The notes: generated by a model from the sequence alone, not told the origin. Counted from the stretch's first letter, positions 25,968 to 35,528 are shown. The stretch: 64,000 nucleotides of DNA from Prauserella flavalba (GCF_003202235.1 NZ_MASU01000011.1:1-64000), one strand, 5' to 3'. Numbers and translations: made by a program.

Positions 25968-25992
25968 TCCACAGCACAAGAGGGAGGGCTCC

Positions 25993-27159
25993 ATGTCCGA
26001 CTACTCCGCCGTCAAAGCCGCGCTGCGCGAGCAGCGCATCGAGACCCCCTCGTGGGCCTTCGGCAACTCCGGCACGCGGTTCAAGGTGTTCGCGCAGGAG
26101 GGGATCCCGCGCGACGCCTACGAGAAGATCGCCGACGCGGCGACCGTGCACCGGTTCACCGGTGTCGCGCCGAGCGTCGCGGTGCACATCCCCTGGGACA
26201 GGGTCGACGACTACGCCGACCTCGCCAAGCACGCCGAGAACCTGGGCGTGCGCATCGGGGCCGTCAACCCCAACGTGTTCCAGGACGACGACTACCGGCT
26301 CGGCAGCGTCTGCAACCCGGACCCGGCCGTGCGGAAGAAGGCGCTCGGGCACCTACTCGAGTGCGTCGACATCATGGACGTCACCGGTTCGCGGGACCTG
26401 TCGATCTGGCTGGCCGACGGGCTCAACTACCCGGGCCAGGACTCCATCGCCGAACGGCAGGCGCGGCTGGAGGAGGCGCTCGCCGCGGTGTACGAGCGGC
26501 TCGGCGAGAACCAGCGGATGCTGCTGGAGTACAAGTTCTTCGAGCCCGCCTTCTACGCCACGGACGTGCCCGACTGGGGCACCAGCTACGCGCACTGCCT
26601 CGAACTCGGCGAGAAGGCGCAGGTGCTCGTGGACACGGGACACCACGCGCCTGGCACCAACATCGAGTTCATCGTCGCGTTCCTGCTGCGCAAGCGCAGG
26701 CTCGGCGGCTTCCACTTCAACTCGCGGTTCTACGCCGACGACGATCTGATGGTCGGCGCCGCGGACCCGTACCAGCTGTTCCGGATCATGGTCGAGATCG
26801 TGCTCGGCGGCGGGCTCGACGCGGCGTCGGGTGTGGCGTTCATGCTCGACCAGTGCCACAACATCGAGCCGAAGGTACCCGCGCTGATCCGCTCGGTGCT
26901 GAACGTCCAGGAGGCCACGGCGAAGGCCCTGCTCGTGGACGCCGGCGAGCTGCGGAAGCTGCAGCGGGCCGGGGACGTGCTCGGCGCCAACGCGGTGCTC
27001 ACCGACGCCTTCGCCACCGACGTGCGCCCGCTGCTCGCCGAGCTGCGTGACGAGATGGGCCTCGACCCCGACCCGATCGCCGCGTACCGGCGCAGCGGCT
27101 ACGCGGAGCGGATCGTGGCCGAGCGCGTGGGCGGCACCGCCGCCGGATGGGGAGCGTGA
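25993..27159 (+). CDS. rhaI: L-rhamnose isomerase, RhaI type
   Basis: A 388-residue TIM-barrel, metal-dependent isomerase converting L-rhamnose to L-rhamnulose. It is of the Pseudomonas stutzeri RhaI type rather than E. coli RhaA. Family landmarks include [16 protein letters not shown] near the N-terminus, [42 protein letters not shown] and [12 protein letters not shown], which hold the metal and substrate residues. GGGAGGG lies before the ATG. One nucleotide separates its stop from the next gene. Confidence 0.95.
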   Translation: MSDYSAVKAALREQRIETPSWAFGNSGTRFKVFAQEGIPRDAYEKIADAATVHRFTGVAPSVAVHIPWDRVDDYADLAKHAENLGVRIGAVNPNVFQDDDYRLGSVCNPDPAVRKKALGHLLECVDIMDVTGSRDLSIWLADGLNYPGQDSIAERQARLEEALAAVYERLGENQRMLLEYKFFEPAFYATDVPDWGTSYAHCLELGEKAQVLVDTGHHAPGTNIEFIVAFLLRKRRLGGFHFNSRFYADDDLMVGAADPYQLFRIMVEIVLGGGLDAASGVAFMLDQCHNIEPKVPALIRSVLNVQEATAKALLVDAGELRKLQRAGDVLGANAVLTDAFATDVRPLLAELRDEMGLDPDPIAAYRRSGYAERIVAERVGGTAAGWGA

Positions 27160-27160
27160 C

Positions 27161-29197
27161 ATGACCAACCAGGCCGTGACCGATCTGCTCGCGCGCTCGC
27201 ACGCGCTCGGCGCCGACCGGCGCAATACGAACTACGCGGGCGGCAACGCCTCCGCGAAGGGCGCCGACCTCGACCCGGCGACCAACGCCGAGGTGGAGCT
27301 GATGTGGGTCAAGGGCTCCGGCGGCGACCTCGGCACGCTCACCGAGGCGGGCCTCGCGGTACTGCGGCTCGACCGGATGCGCGCGCTCGTGGACGTCTAC
27401 CCCGGCGAGGAGCGCGAGGACGAGATGGTCGCCGCGTTCGACTACTGCCTGCACGGCAAGGGCGGCGCGGCCCCGAGCATCGACACCGCGATGCACGGCC
27501 TCGTCGACGCCCCGCACGTGGACCATCTGCACCCCGACTCCGGCATCGCCATCGCCACCGCGGCGGACGGCGAGGAGCTGACCCGCAAGGTGTTCGGCGA
27601 CCGCGTCGTGTGGGTGCCGTGGCGGCGGCCCGGTTTCCAGCTCGGCCTCGACATCGCGGCCATCAAGCAGGCCAATCCGCAGGCCATCGGCTGTGTACTC
27701 GGCGGGCACGGCATCACGGCGTGGGGTGACACGAGCGAGCAGTGCCAGGCGCACTCGCTGGAGATCATCCGCACCGCGGAGGCGTACCTCGCCGAGCACG
27801 GCGACCCGGAGCCGTTCGGCAAGGCACTGCCCGGCTACGAGCCGCTGCCCGAAGAAGAGCGGCGAGCCCGCGCCGCACTGTTGTTCCCCGTGCTGCGCGG
27901 GCTCGCGTCCACCGACTCGCCGCAGCTGGGGCACTTCACCGACAGCCCCGAGGTGCTGGAGTTCCTCGCCCGCGAGAAGCACCCCGCGCTCGCGGCGCTC
28001 GGCACGTCGTGCCCGGACCACTTCCTGCGCACCAAGGTCGCGCCGCTCGTGGTGGATCTGCCCGGCGGCGCGCCGATCGACGACGTCATCGACCGCGTGA
28101 AGGAGCTGCACGCCGCCTACCGCGAGGACTATGCCGCCTACTACCGGCGGCACGCGACGCCGGACTCGCCGCCGATGCGCGGCGCCGACCCGGCGATCGT
28201 GCTGGTGCCCGGTGTCGGCATGTTCAGCTTCGGCCGCGACAAGCAGACCGCGCGCGTGGCGGGCGAGTTCTACGTCAACGCGATCAACGTGATGCGCGGC
28301 GCCGAGTCGGTGTCGGCGTACGCGCCGATTCCGGAGTCGGAGAAGTTCCGCATCGAGTACTGGGAGCTGGAGGAGGCCAAGCTGCGGCGGATGCCGAAGC
28401 CGAAACCGCTCGCGACCAGGATCGCGCTCGTCACCGGCGGCGGCTCCGGCATCGGCAGGGCGATCGCGCACCGGCTCGCCGCCGAGGGCGCGTGCGTGGC
28501 CGTGGCCGACCGCGACCTCGCGGCGGCGACCTCCGTGGCCGAGGAGATCGGCAACGCCGACCGCGCCGTGGCCGTCGCCGTGGACGTCACCGACGAGGAC
28601 GGCATCGCCGCCGCGATGGCGGCCACGTCGCTCGCGTTCGGCGGCGTGGACCTGGTGGTGAACAACGCCGGGCTGTCGGTGTCGAAACCGCTCATGGAGA
28701 CCAGCGCGAAGGACTGGGACCTGCAGCACGACGTGATGGCGCGCGGCTCGTTCCTCGTCTCGCGCGAGGCGGCGCGCGTGATGGTGGCGCAGGGCATGGG
28801 CGGCGACATCGTCTACATCGTCAGCAAGAACGGCGTCTTCGCGGGCCCGAACAACATCGCCTACGGCGCCACGAAGGCCGACCAGGCGCACCAGGTGCGG
28901 CTGCTCGCGGCGGAGCTCGGCGAGCACGGCATCCGCGTCAACGGCGTCAACCCCGACGGCGTCGTGCGGGGCTCGGGCATCTTCGCCTCCGGCTGGGGAG
29001 CGCAGCGCGCGGCCGTCTACGGGGTACCGGAGGAGGAGCTGGGTGCCTTCTACGCGAAGCGGACCCTGCTGAAGCGGGAGGTGCTGCCCGAGCACGTCGC
29101 CAATGCGGTGTTCGTGCTGACCGCGGGCGACCTTTCCCACACCACCGGCCTGCACATCCCGGTCGACGCCGGCGTCGCGGCCGCGTTCCTGAGGTGA
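27161..29197 (+). CDS. rhaEW: bifunctional rhamnulose-1-phosphate aldolase / L-lactaldehyde dehydrogenase
   Basis: A 678-residue fusion. The first 400 or so residues form a class II aldolase (zinc ligands in HVDHLHPDS, later histidine in GGHGIT). The C-terminal 250 residues are a short-chain dehydrogenase with ALVTGGGSGIGRAI, NNAG and YGATK (Tyr and Lys of the active site). The pair splits rhamnulose-1-phosphate into DHAP and L-lactaldehyde and oxidises the latter to L-lactate, as known for the YuxG/RhaEW family. ATG 27161 is chosen over an upstream in-frame start within rhaI. A large palindrome begins 3 bp after the stop. Confidence 0.94.
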   Translation: MTNQAVTDLLARSHALGADRRNTNYAGGNASAKGADLDPATNAEVELMWVKGSGGDLGTLTEAGLAVLRLDRMRALVDVYPGEEREDEMVAAFDYCLHGKGGAAPSIDTAMHGLVDAPHVDHLHPDSGIAIATAADGEELTRKVFGDRVVWVPWRRPGFQLGLDIAAIKQANPQAIGCVLGGHGITAWGDTSEQCQAHSLEIIRTAEAYLAEHGDPEPFGKALPGYEPLPEEERRARAALLFPVLRGLASTDSPQLGHFTDSPEVLEFLAREKHPALAALGTSCPDHFLRTKVAPLVVDLPGGAPIDDVIDRVKELHAAYREDYAAYYRRHATPDSPPMRGADPAIVLVPGVGMFSFGRDKQTARVAGEFYVNAINVMRGAESVSAYAPIPESEKFRIEYWELEEAKLRRMPKPKPLATRIALVTGGGSGIGRAIAHRLAAEGACVAVADRDLAAATSVAEEIGNADRAVAVAVDVTDEDGIAAAMAATSLAFGGVDLVVNNAGLSVSKPLMETSAKDWDLQHDVMARGSFLVSREAARVMVAQGMGGDIVYIVSKNGVFAGPNNIAYGATKADQAHQVRLLAAELGEHGIRVNGVNPDGVVRGSGIFASGWGAQRAAVYGVPEEELGAFYAKRTLLKREVLPEHVANAVFVLTAGDLSHTTGLHIPVDAGVAAAFLR

Positions 29198-29199
29198 CC

Positions 29200-29252
29200 G
29201 CCCCCAAGGCCACCTTTGTTGCGTTCAACGCAACAAAGGTGGCCTTGGGGGC
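29200..29252. repeat. 53-bp perfect palindrome inside the operon
   Basis: Arms of 26 bp (29200-29225 and 29227-29252) are exact reverse complements around a single central C. The core AAGGTGGCCTT is shared with the hairpin at 34827-34849. It lies 2 bp after the rhaEW stop and 16 bp before the next start. RNA from either strand would fold into a very stable hairpin, able to attenuate transcription or protect the upstream mRNA. Confidence 0.93.
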
Positions 29253-29268
29253 CGACAGAGGAGGCTCC

Positions 29269-30681
29269 ATGAGCAAGGCCAAGCGCAGACCGAAGATCGG
29301 GCTGGTCGCGGGCGGGCTGGGCGCTTACTGGCCGCAGTTTCCCGACCTGCTGCCCACGCTCAGGCAATCGTCGGCGTACGTGAGCGAGCGCATCACCGGA
29401 TTCGATGCCGAGATCGTGGACGTCGGGTTCATCTCCGACGCACAGGAGGGCGCCGCCGCGGCCGAGAAGCTGCGCGCGGCGGGCTGCGACCTGATCGTCG
29501 GGTTCCTCACGACGTACATGACGGCCACGATGCTGATGCCGATCGCGCAGCGCAGCGGCTCACCGGTGCTGCTGATCAACCTGCAGCCCACCGAGTCGAT
29601 GGACCACGCCACGTTCGACACCGGGCAGTGGCTCGCCTACTGCGGCGCGTGCCCGCTGCCGGAGATGGCGAACGCGTTCCGCCGCGCCGGCGTGGAGTTC
29701 CGCAGCGTGTCCGGGTATCTGCGGGACGAGCGCGCGTGGGCGAAGATCGGGCGCTGGATCTCGGCGGCCTCGGTGCGCAAGGTGCTGCGCCACGGCAGGC
29801 ACGGGCTCATGGGGCACCTGTACCCCGGCATGTACGACGTCTCCACCGACCTCACGATGGTCAACGCCCACTTCGGCGGGCACGTCGAGGTGCTGGAGTT
29901 CGACGACCTGCGCGTGCGCGTCGAGCAGGTCACCGACGCCGACGTGGCCGCCAAGGTCGCCGAGGCGGAGTCGGTCTTCGAGCTGGACGCCTCGGTGAAC
30001 CGCGAGGACCTCGAATGGGGCGCGAAGGTGGCGGTGGGTCTCGACCGGCTCGTCGCCGACTTCGACCTCGACAGCCTCGCCTACTACCACCGCGGCCTCG
30101 ACGGGGAGACCCACGAGCGGCTCGGCGCCGGGATGATCCTCGGCGCGAGCCTGCTCACCGCGCGCGGCATCCCGGCCGCCGGGGAGTACGAGCTCCGCAC
30201 GAGCCTCGCGATGCTGATCATGGACGTGCTCGGCGCGGGCGGGTCGTTCACGGAGCTGCAGGCGCTCGACTTCGAGCGCGGGCACGTCGAGATGGGCCAC
30301 GACGGCCCCGCGCACCTGGCGATCAGCGCGAAGAAGCCGCTGCTGCGCGGCCTCGGCGTCTACCACGGCAAGCGCGGGTGGGGCGTGTCGGTCGAGTTCG
30401 ACGTCGCGCACGGTCCGGTGACACTGTGCGGCATGGGCCAGGACCGCGAGGGCCGGTACTCGCTGATCGTGTCCGAGGGCGAGGTGGTGGACGGCCCGCT
30501 CATGCGCATCGGCAACACCACGAGCCGCGTCGACTTCGGCCGTGACCCCGGCGAGTGGACCGACGAGTGGTCCGCGAGCGGCGTCGCCCACCACTGGGCG
30601 CTCGGCGTCGGGCACCGGGCCGCCGAGCTGCGTGCCGTGGCGAGCCTGCTGGGCGTCCCGCTGGTCGAGGTAGGCCGGTGA
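29269..30681 (+). CDS. L-arabinose/L-fucose-isomerase-family protein
   Basis: A 470-residue protein of the AraA/FucI-like superfamily (COG2160-like). It opens with KIGLVAGGLGAYWPQFPDLL and continues with GCDLIVGFLTTYMTATMLMPI, GHLYPGMYDVSTDLTMVN and GVAHHWALGVGH near the end. Acidic and histidine residues that could bind Mn2+ (for example E and H in YELRTSLAML... and FERGHVEMGHDGP) are present. The operon already has RhaI, so this may isomerise a related 6-deoxy or pentose sugar or have diverged. ATG 29269 follows GAGGAGG. GTGA overlap couples it to rhaB. Confidence 0.8.
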   Translation: MSKAKRRPKIGLVAGGLGAYWPQFPDLLPTLRQSSAYVSERITGFDAEIVDVGFISDAQEGAAAAEKLRAAGCDLIVGFLTTYMTATMLMPIAQRSGSPVLLINLQPTESMDHATFDTGQWLAYCGACPLPEMANAFRRAGVEFRSVSGYLRDERAWAKIGRWISAASVRKVLRHGRHGLMGHLYPGMYDVSTDLTMVNAHFGGHVEVLEFDDLRVRVEQVTDADVAAKVAEAESVFELDASVNREDLEWGAKVAVGLDRLVADFDLDSLAYYHRGLDGETHERLGAGMILGASLLTARGIPAAGEYELRTSLAMLIMDVLGAGGSFTELQALDFERGHVEMGHDGPAHLAISAKKPLLRGLGVYHGKRGWGVSVEFDVAHGPVTLCGMGQDREGRYSLIVSEGEVVDGPLMRIGNTTSRVDFGRDPGEWTDEWSASGVAHHWALGVGHRAAELRAVASLLGVPLVEVGR

Positions 30682-32078
30682 CCGCTTTCGTCGCCGTCGA
30701 CCTCGGTGCCACGAGCGGTCGCGTCATGCTCGGCCGGGTGCGCGAGGGGACCATCGACCTCACGGAGCTGCGCCGCTTTCGCACCGGGCCCCGCGAGCGC
30801 CCCGGCGGCGGGCTGCGCTGGGACGTCGACGAGATGTACGGCGAGATCCTCGCCGGCCTGCGGCAGGCCGGGGACGCGGAGCCGGTGTCGGTCGGCATCG
30901 ACTCGTGGGCCGTCGACTACGGCCTGCTCGACGAGGACGGCAAGCTCGACGGCGACGTGCGCTGCTATCGCGACCCGCGCACCGAGGGCATGGCGGACGT
31001 ACTGCGCGACCGGGTCGACGACGAGACGCTGTACCGCATCACGGGCCTGCAGTACCTGCCGTTCAACACGATCTACCAGCTGCTCGCCGAGCCGCGGGAG
31101 CGGCTGGTGGACAAGACGATGCTGCTGCTGCCCGACCTCATCGGCTACCGGCTCACCGGCGAGCTCGGCGCCGAGGTGACCAACGCGTCCACCACGGCGC
31201 TGCTCGACGCCACCACGCGCCAGTGGTCCACGGAACTCGCGGACAAGGTGGGTCTGCCCGCCGGGCTGCTGCCCCCGCTGCGGCAACCCGGCGACCCGAT
31301 CGGCACGGGCCCCGGCGGGGTTCCCGTGGTGGCGGTGGCCTCGCACGACACGGCCTCGGCCGTGGCCGCCGTGCCCGCTCTCGGCGAGCGGTTCGGCTAC
31401 GTCTCCTGCGGCACGTGGTCGCTCGCCGGGCTCGTGCTGCCCGCGCCCGTGCTGACCGACGAGGCGCGCACAGCGAACTTCACCAACGAGGCCGGCATCG
31501 ACGGCACGGTGCGGTTCCTGCGCAACACGATGGGGCTGTGGCTGCTGAGCGAGTCGATGCGGGTGTGGCGGGAGCAGGGGCGCGACATTAGGCTCGACGA
31601 CGTGCTGAAGGCGGCGATGCGGGAACCGGCGTTCAAGTCCATTGTGGACGCCGATCACCCGGTTTTCCTGACCCCCGGTGACATGCCGGCGCGCATCGCG
31701 ACGCTGTGCCGCGAGTCGGGACAGCCCGTGCCGGAGACACCGCCCGCCGTGGTGCGCACGATCCTGGAGTCGCTCGCGCTCGCGCACGCCAGGTCGCTGC
31801 ACACGGCCGCGCGGCTCGCCGACCGCGAGCTGGACGTCGTGCACCTGGTGGGCGGTGGCGCGCTCAACGAACCGCTGTGCCGGCTGACCGCCGACGCGTG
31901 CGGCCTGCCGGTACTCGCGGGCCCGGTGGAGGCGAGCGCGCTCGGCAACGTGTTCGTGCAGGCCAGGGCGGCCGGAGCGCTCGCGGACGTGCCGCCGAGC
32001 GCGCCACTGGCCCGCTACGAGCCGAGCGGTGAGCAGGCGGCGTGGCGTGGCGCGGCGGAGCGGGCGGGGCTGGCATGA
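30678..32078 (+). CDS. rhaB: rhamnulokinase
   Basis: A 466-residue FGGY-family sugar kinase phosphorylating L-rhamnulose at C1. The N-terminal phosphate-binding DLGATSGRVMLG, GIDSWAVDYGLLD near residue 75, catalytic-region VASHDTASAVAAVP and adenosine-site HLVGGGALN are intact. The GTG start overlaps the previous stop by 4 bp, and the stop overlaps lutA by 4 bp. Confidence 0.94.
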   Translation: MTAFVAVDLGATSGRVMLGRVREGTIDLTELRRFRTGPRERPGGGLRWDVDEMYGEILAGLRQAGDAEPVSVGIDSWAVDYGLLDEDGKLDGDVRCYRDPRTEGMADVLRDRVDDETLYRITGLQYLPFNTIYQLLAEPRERLVDKTMLLLPDLIGYRLTGELGAEVTNASTTALLDATTRQWSTELADKVGLPAGLLPPLRQPGDPIGTGPGGVPVVAVASHDTASAVAAVPALGERFGYVSCGTWSLAGLVLPAPVLTDEARTANFTNEAGIDGTVRFLRNTMGLWLLSESMRVWREQGRDIRLDDVLKAAMREPAFKSIVDADHPVFLTPGDMPARIATLCRESGQPVPETPPAVVRTILESLALAHARSLHTAARLADRELDVVHLVGGGALNEPLCRLTADACGLPVLAGPVEASALGNVFVQARAAGALADVPPSAPLARYEPSGEQAAWRGAAERAGLA

Positions 32079-32809
32079 GCTCGCCACGCGTGGCGCTGTT
32101 CGCCACCTGCCTCACCGACACGCTCTATCCGGAGACCGGCAAGGCCGTGGTGAGTCTGCTGGAGCGGCTCGGCTGCGACGTGGACTTCCCGCTCGCGCAG
32201 ACGTGCTGCGGGCAGCTGCACTACAACACCGGCTACCAGGAGCACGCCCGCTCGCTCGCCCGCGACTACGCGACCGTGTTCGACGGCTACGACTACGTGG
32301 TGGCACCGTCCGGTTCGTGCGGCGGGATGGTGCGGGAGATCCATCCGGGCCTGTGCGGCACCAGCCCGGCCGTGGAGCGCACCTACGAGCTGAGCGAGTT
32401 CCTGGTGGACGTGCTCGGCGTGACCGACGTCGGCGCGTACTTCCCGCACCGCGTCACCTACCACCCGACGTGCCATTCGCTGCGGATGCTCGGTGTCGGC
32501 GACAAGCCGCTCAGCCTGTTGCGCGCGGTGAAGGGGCTGGAGCTGGTGGAGCTGCCGCAGGCCGAGCAGTGCTGCGGCTTCGGCGGCACGTTCGCGCTCA
32601 AGAACGCGGAGACGTCCACGGCGATGCTGGCCGACAAGATGCGGTGCGTGCAGGACACCAGCGCGCAGGTGCTCAGCGCCGGCGACAACTCGTGTCTCAT
32701 GCACATCGGCGGCGGGCTGTCGCGGCTGCGCACGGGCGTGCGGACGGTGCACCTGGCGGAGATACTGGCGAGCACGGAGGAGGAGCCATGGGCGGCCGCA
32801 ACCCGGTGA
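32075..32809 (+). CDS. lutA: LutA, L-lactate oxidation Fe-S subunit
   Basis: A 244-residue protein with two cysteine-rich CCG domains (TCCGQLHYNTGYQ near residue 43 and QCCGFGGTF near 170), as in LutA/YkgE. With LutB and LutC it oxidises L-lactate to pyruvate. Coupled to rhaB by ATGA overlap, so in this operon it is placed to handle lactate from rhamnose. Confidence 0.93.
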   Translation: MSSPRVALFATCLTDTLYPETGKAVVSLLERLGCDVDFPLAQTCCGQLHYNTGYQEHARSLARDYATVFDGYDYVVAPSGSCGGMVREIHPGLCGTSPAVERTYELSEFLVDVLGVTDVGAYFPHRVTYHPTCHSLRMLGVGDKPLSLLRAVKGLELVELPQAEQCCGFGGTFALKNAETSTAMLADKMRCVQDTSAQVLSAGDNSCLMHIGGGLSRLRTGVRTVHLAEILASTEEEPWAAATR

Positions 32810-34224
32810 CGTGGCTGGGGAGCCCGGCGTTCCCCAAGGCCGCGCACGAGGCGCTCGCGGACACGCAGCTGCGCCGCAACCTGCGCAAGGCCACCACCAC
32901 CATCCGCACGAAGCGCGCGGGCGTCGTCGCCGAGCTGGACGACTGGGAGCGGCTGCGGCGGGCGGGCGAGGCCATCAAGGACGACGTGCTCGCCAACCTC
33001 GACACCTACCTGGTGCGGCTGGAGGAGGCCGTCACCGCACGCGGCGGCGTCGTGCACTGGGCGCGCGACGCGGAGGAGGCCAACCGGATCGTGCTCGACC
33101 TCGTGCGCACGGAGGGCGCCGACGAGGTCGTGAAGGTCAAGTCCATGGCCACCGCGGAGATCGGCCTCAACGAGGCGCTCGAGGCCGGCGGCGTGCACGC
33201 GGTGGAGACCGACCTCGCCGAGCTGATCGTGCAGCTCGGCGACGACCGGCCCTCCCACATCCTCGTGCCCGCGATCCACCGCAACCGCGCGGAGATCCGC
33301 GACGTCTTCCGCAGGGGCATGGCCGAGGAGCCCGCCTCCGACGAGCCGCGCGACCTCGCCGAGGCGGCCCGCAGGCACCTGCGCCGGAAGTTCCTCTCCG
33401 CCAAGGTCGCCATCTCCGGCGCGAACTTCGCCGTCGCCGACACCGGCTCGATCGTGGTGGTGGAGTCCGAGGGCAACGGCCGCATGTGCCTGACGCTGCC
33501 CGAAACGCTGATCACCGTGATGGGCATCGAAAAGCTGGTGCCGAGCTGGCAGGACCTCGAGGTGTTCCTGCAGCTGTTGCCGCGATCGTCCACAGCGGAG
33601 CGAATGAACCCCTACACCTCGGTGTGGTCGGGGGTGACGCCGGCCGACGGGCCGCGGAAGTTCCACCTCGTGCTGCTGGACAACGGGCGCACGGCCACGC
33701 TCGCCGACCAGGTGGGCAGGCAGGCGCTGCGGTGCATCCGCTGCTCGGCGTGCCTCAACGTGTGCCCGGTGTACGAGCGCACGGGCGGGCAGGCCTACGG
33801 CTCGGTGTACCCGGGCCCGATCGGCGCGATCCTCGCCCCACAGCTCGCCGGGGACCTGCACGACGAGCAGGCGGCGTCGCTGCCGTACGCGTCGTCGCTG
33901 TGCGGCGCGTGCTACGAGGTGTGTCCCGTGCGGATCAACATCCCCGAGGTGCTCACCCACCTGCGGGCGGAAGCCGTGCAGGCCAAGGGAAAACGTACCC
34001 CGGAGGCGCTGGCGATGGCCGCGGCGGCGTGGGTGTTCGCCGACCCGAAGCGGTACGAGGCAGCGCAGAAGGCGGGGTCGCTCTCGCAGCTGCTGGCCCG
34101 CGACGGGCGGATCAAACGCCTGCCAGGGCCCGGTGCGAAGTGGACGGACTCGCGCGACGCGCCCGCGGTGCCGAAGGAGTCTTTCCGTGCGTGGTGGAGG
34201 AAGAACCGTGTTCAGCGCCCGTGA
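32788..34224 (+). CDS. lutB: LutB, L-lactate oxidation iron-sulfur protein
   Basis: A 478-residue protein. The N-terminal LUD domain (about 70-300) is followed by two ferredoxin-type clusters, CIRCSACLNVCPVY and CGACYEVCPV near residues 315-380, typical of LutB/YkgF. ATG 32788 lies within lutA (22-bp overlap) behind GGAGGAG. Part of the lactate-to-pyruvate complex. Confidence 0.93.
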   Translation: MGGRNPVTWLGSPAFPKAAHEALADTQLRRNLRKATTTIRTKRAGVVAELDDWERLRRAGEAIKDDVLANLDTYLVRLEEAVTARGGVVHWARDAEEANRIVLDLVRTEGADEVVKVKSMATAEIGLNEALEAGGVHAVETDLAELIVQLGDDRPSHILVPAIHRNRAEIRDVFRRGMAEEPASDEPRDLAEAARRHLRRKFLSAKVAISGANFAVADTGSIVVVESEGNGRMCLTLPETLITVMGIEKLVPSWQDLEVFLQLLPRSSTAERMNPYTSVWSGVTPADGPRKFHLVLLDNGRTATLADQVGRQALRCIRCSACLNVCPVYERTGGQAYGSVYPGPIGAILAPQLAGDLHDEQAASLPYASSLCGACYEVCPVRINIPEVLTHLRAEAVQAKGKRTPEALAMAAAAWVFADPKRYEAAQKAGSLSQLLARDGRIKRLPGPGAKWTDSRDAPAVPKESFRAWWRKNRVQRP

Positions 34225-34816
34225 CGAGATCCTGGCCCGCATCCGCGCCGTGAACCGCCCGTCGCCGGTGCCGATCCCGAGGGACTACGAGCGCACGCGC
34301 ACGGTGCCCGACGTGCTGGCGTTGCTGGACGAACGGGTCGCCGACTACAAGGCGATCGTGCACCGGGTCGCCGAGGCGGAGGTGCCGGACCGGATCGCCG
34401 ACTGCCTCGCGCGGCGTTCGGCCTCGACCGTCGCCGTGCCCGCCGATGTGCCTGCTTCGTGGCGGGTACCCGCCGTGACGTGGCTGCCAGACTCGCCGCC
34501 GCTACCGTTGGCCGAACTGGACACTGTGGACGGTGTGCTGACGGGCTGTGCCGTGGCGATCGCCGAGACGGGCACGATCGTGCTCGACGCGGGAGAGGCG
34601 CAGGGCCGCCGGATGCTGAGCCTGGTGCCCGACTACCACCTGTGTGTGGTGCGGGCCGGGCAGGTGGTGACGAGCGTGCCGGAGGCGCTGACGCGATTGG
34701 AGCCGGGGCGTCCATTGACGTTCATCAGCGGACCGTCGGCGACGAGCGACATCGAGCTCGACCGCGTGGAAGGCGTCCACGGCCCCCGCACACTGGAAGT
34801 CCTGATCGCCACCTGA
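34208..34816 (+). CDS. lutC: LutC, LUD-domain L-lactate oxidation protein
   Basis: A 202-residue LUD-domain protein (LutC/YkgG) with the family strand-loop motifs GCAVAIAETGTIVLDAG and ISGPSATSDIELDRVEGVHGP. GTG 34208 overlaps lutB by 17 bp. It is the last gene of the rhamnose-lactate operon, which is followed by a hairpin. Confidence 0.92.
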   Translation: MFSARDEILARIRAVNRPSPVPIPRDYERTRTVPDVLALLDERVADYKAIVHRVAEAEVPDRIADCLARRSASTVAVPADVPASWRVPAVTWLPDSPPLPLAELDTVDGVLTGCAVAIAETGTIVLDAGEAQGRRMLSLVPDYHLCVVRAGQVVTSVPEALTRLEPGRPLTFISGPSATSDIELDRVEGVHGPRTLEVLIAT

Positions 34817-34826
34817 CCAGCCGACC

Positions 34827-34849
34827 GCAGTGAAGGTGGCCTTCACTGC
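34827..34849. terminator. hairpin terminator between lutC and vapC
   Basis: 10-bp stem GCAGTGAAGG (34827-34836) pairs with 34840-34849 around TGG. It sits between convergent genes and can act on both. It shares AAGGTGGCCTT with the operon-internal palindrome at 29200-29252. Confidence 0.75.
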
Positions 34850-34884
34850 ATTGAGGCAAACCTCCGCGGAGCCTCTGCTGACCG

Positions 34885-35310
34885 TCAGCTGATCGAGCCC
34901 GGCGGCGCGAGCCACGCCACGGGCTGGCCGGTGACCTCGGCAATCTGCTCGAAGTCGTGGTCGTAGTGCACGAGCGTGAGGTCGGCCAGCTCAGCGGTCG
35001 CCGCGAGCAGCAGGTCCACGGTACCGGCCGAGCGGTGGGTGCCCGCGGCCGTCAGCGCGTCCTGCATCTCGAAGGCGCGTCGGAAGACCTCGTCGGGAAC
35101 CGGGAGCGACGTGAATGCCGCGCCGATCAGCTCCACGAGCTGGTCGCGGTCCACCTTCGATCGAGCCGTGTGCAGGAACTCCAGTTCGACCAGGGGACAC
35201 GTCGCCACCAGCCCCGCCTCGATCTGCTGCTCCCAGCCCGCCCGCGCCCGCGCGTCGCGCAGCACGCGCACCAGCGCGCTCGTGTCGAACAGGTAGCGGG
35301 CCGCGATCAC
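34885..35310 (-). CDS. vapC: VapC-type PIN-domain RNase toxin
   Basis: A 141-residue PIN-domain protein. The acidic active site is visible: D9 in LFDTSA, a glutamate of VELEF (residues 41-45), D99 in [11 protein letters not shown] and D117/D119 in HYDHDF. Such toxins cleave tRNA or rRNA and are neutralised by the cognate antitoxin. The GTG start overlaps vapB by GTGA. Confidence 0.92.
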   Translation of the reverse strand: MIAARYLFDTSALVRVLRDARARAGWEQQIEAGLVATCPLVELEFLHTARSKVDRDQLVELIGAAFTSLPVPDEVFRRAFEMQDALTAAGTHRSAGTVDLLLAATAELADLTLVHYDHDFEQIAEVTGQPVAWLAPPGSIS

Positions 35311-35516
35311 CGGCGGTAGGACTCCTTGTCGAGCAGCTCGTCAAACGCCCCGGACTCGCCCAGCTCGGCCAGCCTGGCCAGTGCCTTGGCACGGCGTATG
35401 CGCTGCGTGGTCTCCCTCAAGGCGGTGTTGACCGTGTCCTTCTTCGTCTTGGTACCCAGGAGCTTCGAGGCTTCGGCCAGTGCCTCGTCGTCGATGTCGA
35501 TCAGTACCTTCGCCAC
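35307..35516 (-). CDS. vapB: VapB-type ribbon-helix-helix antitoxin
   Basis: A 69-residue antitoxin with an N-terminal ribbon-helix-helix ([30 protein letters not shown]) and a C-terminal toxin-binding tail. The GTG at 35516 has GGAGG 5 nt upstream; a longer frame running back through the upstream gene is a shadow. Antitoxin precedes toxin with a 4-bp overlap, the normal order. Confidence 0.92.
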   Translation of the reverse strand: MAKVLIDIDDEALAEASKLLGTKTKKDTVNTALRETTQRIRRAKALARLAELGESGAFDELLDKESYRR

Positions 35517-35528
35517 GAACGCCTCCCG

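Noticed and set aside
27742-29268. Upstream extension of the AraA-like frame through rhaEW
   Set aside because: The extension is out of frame with rhaEW and reads as Arg-rich shadow; the real start at 29269 has GGAGG.
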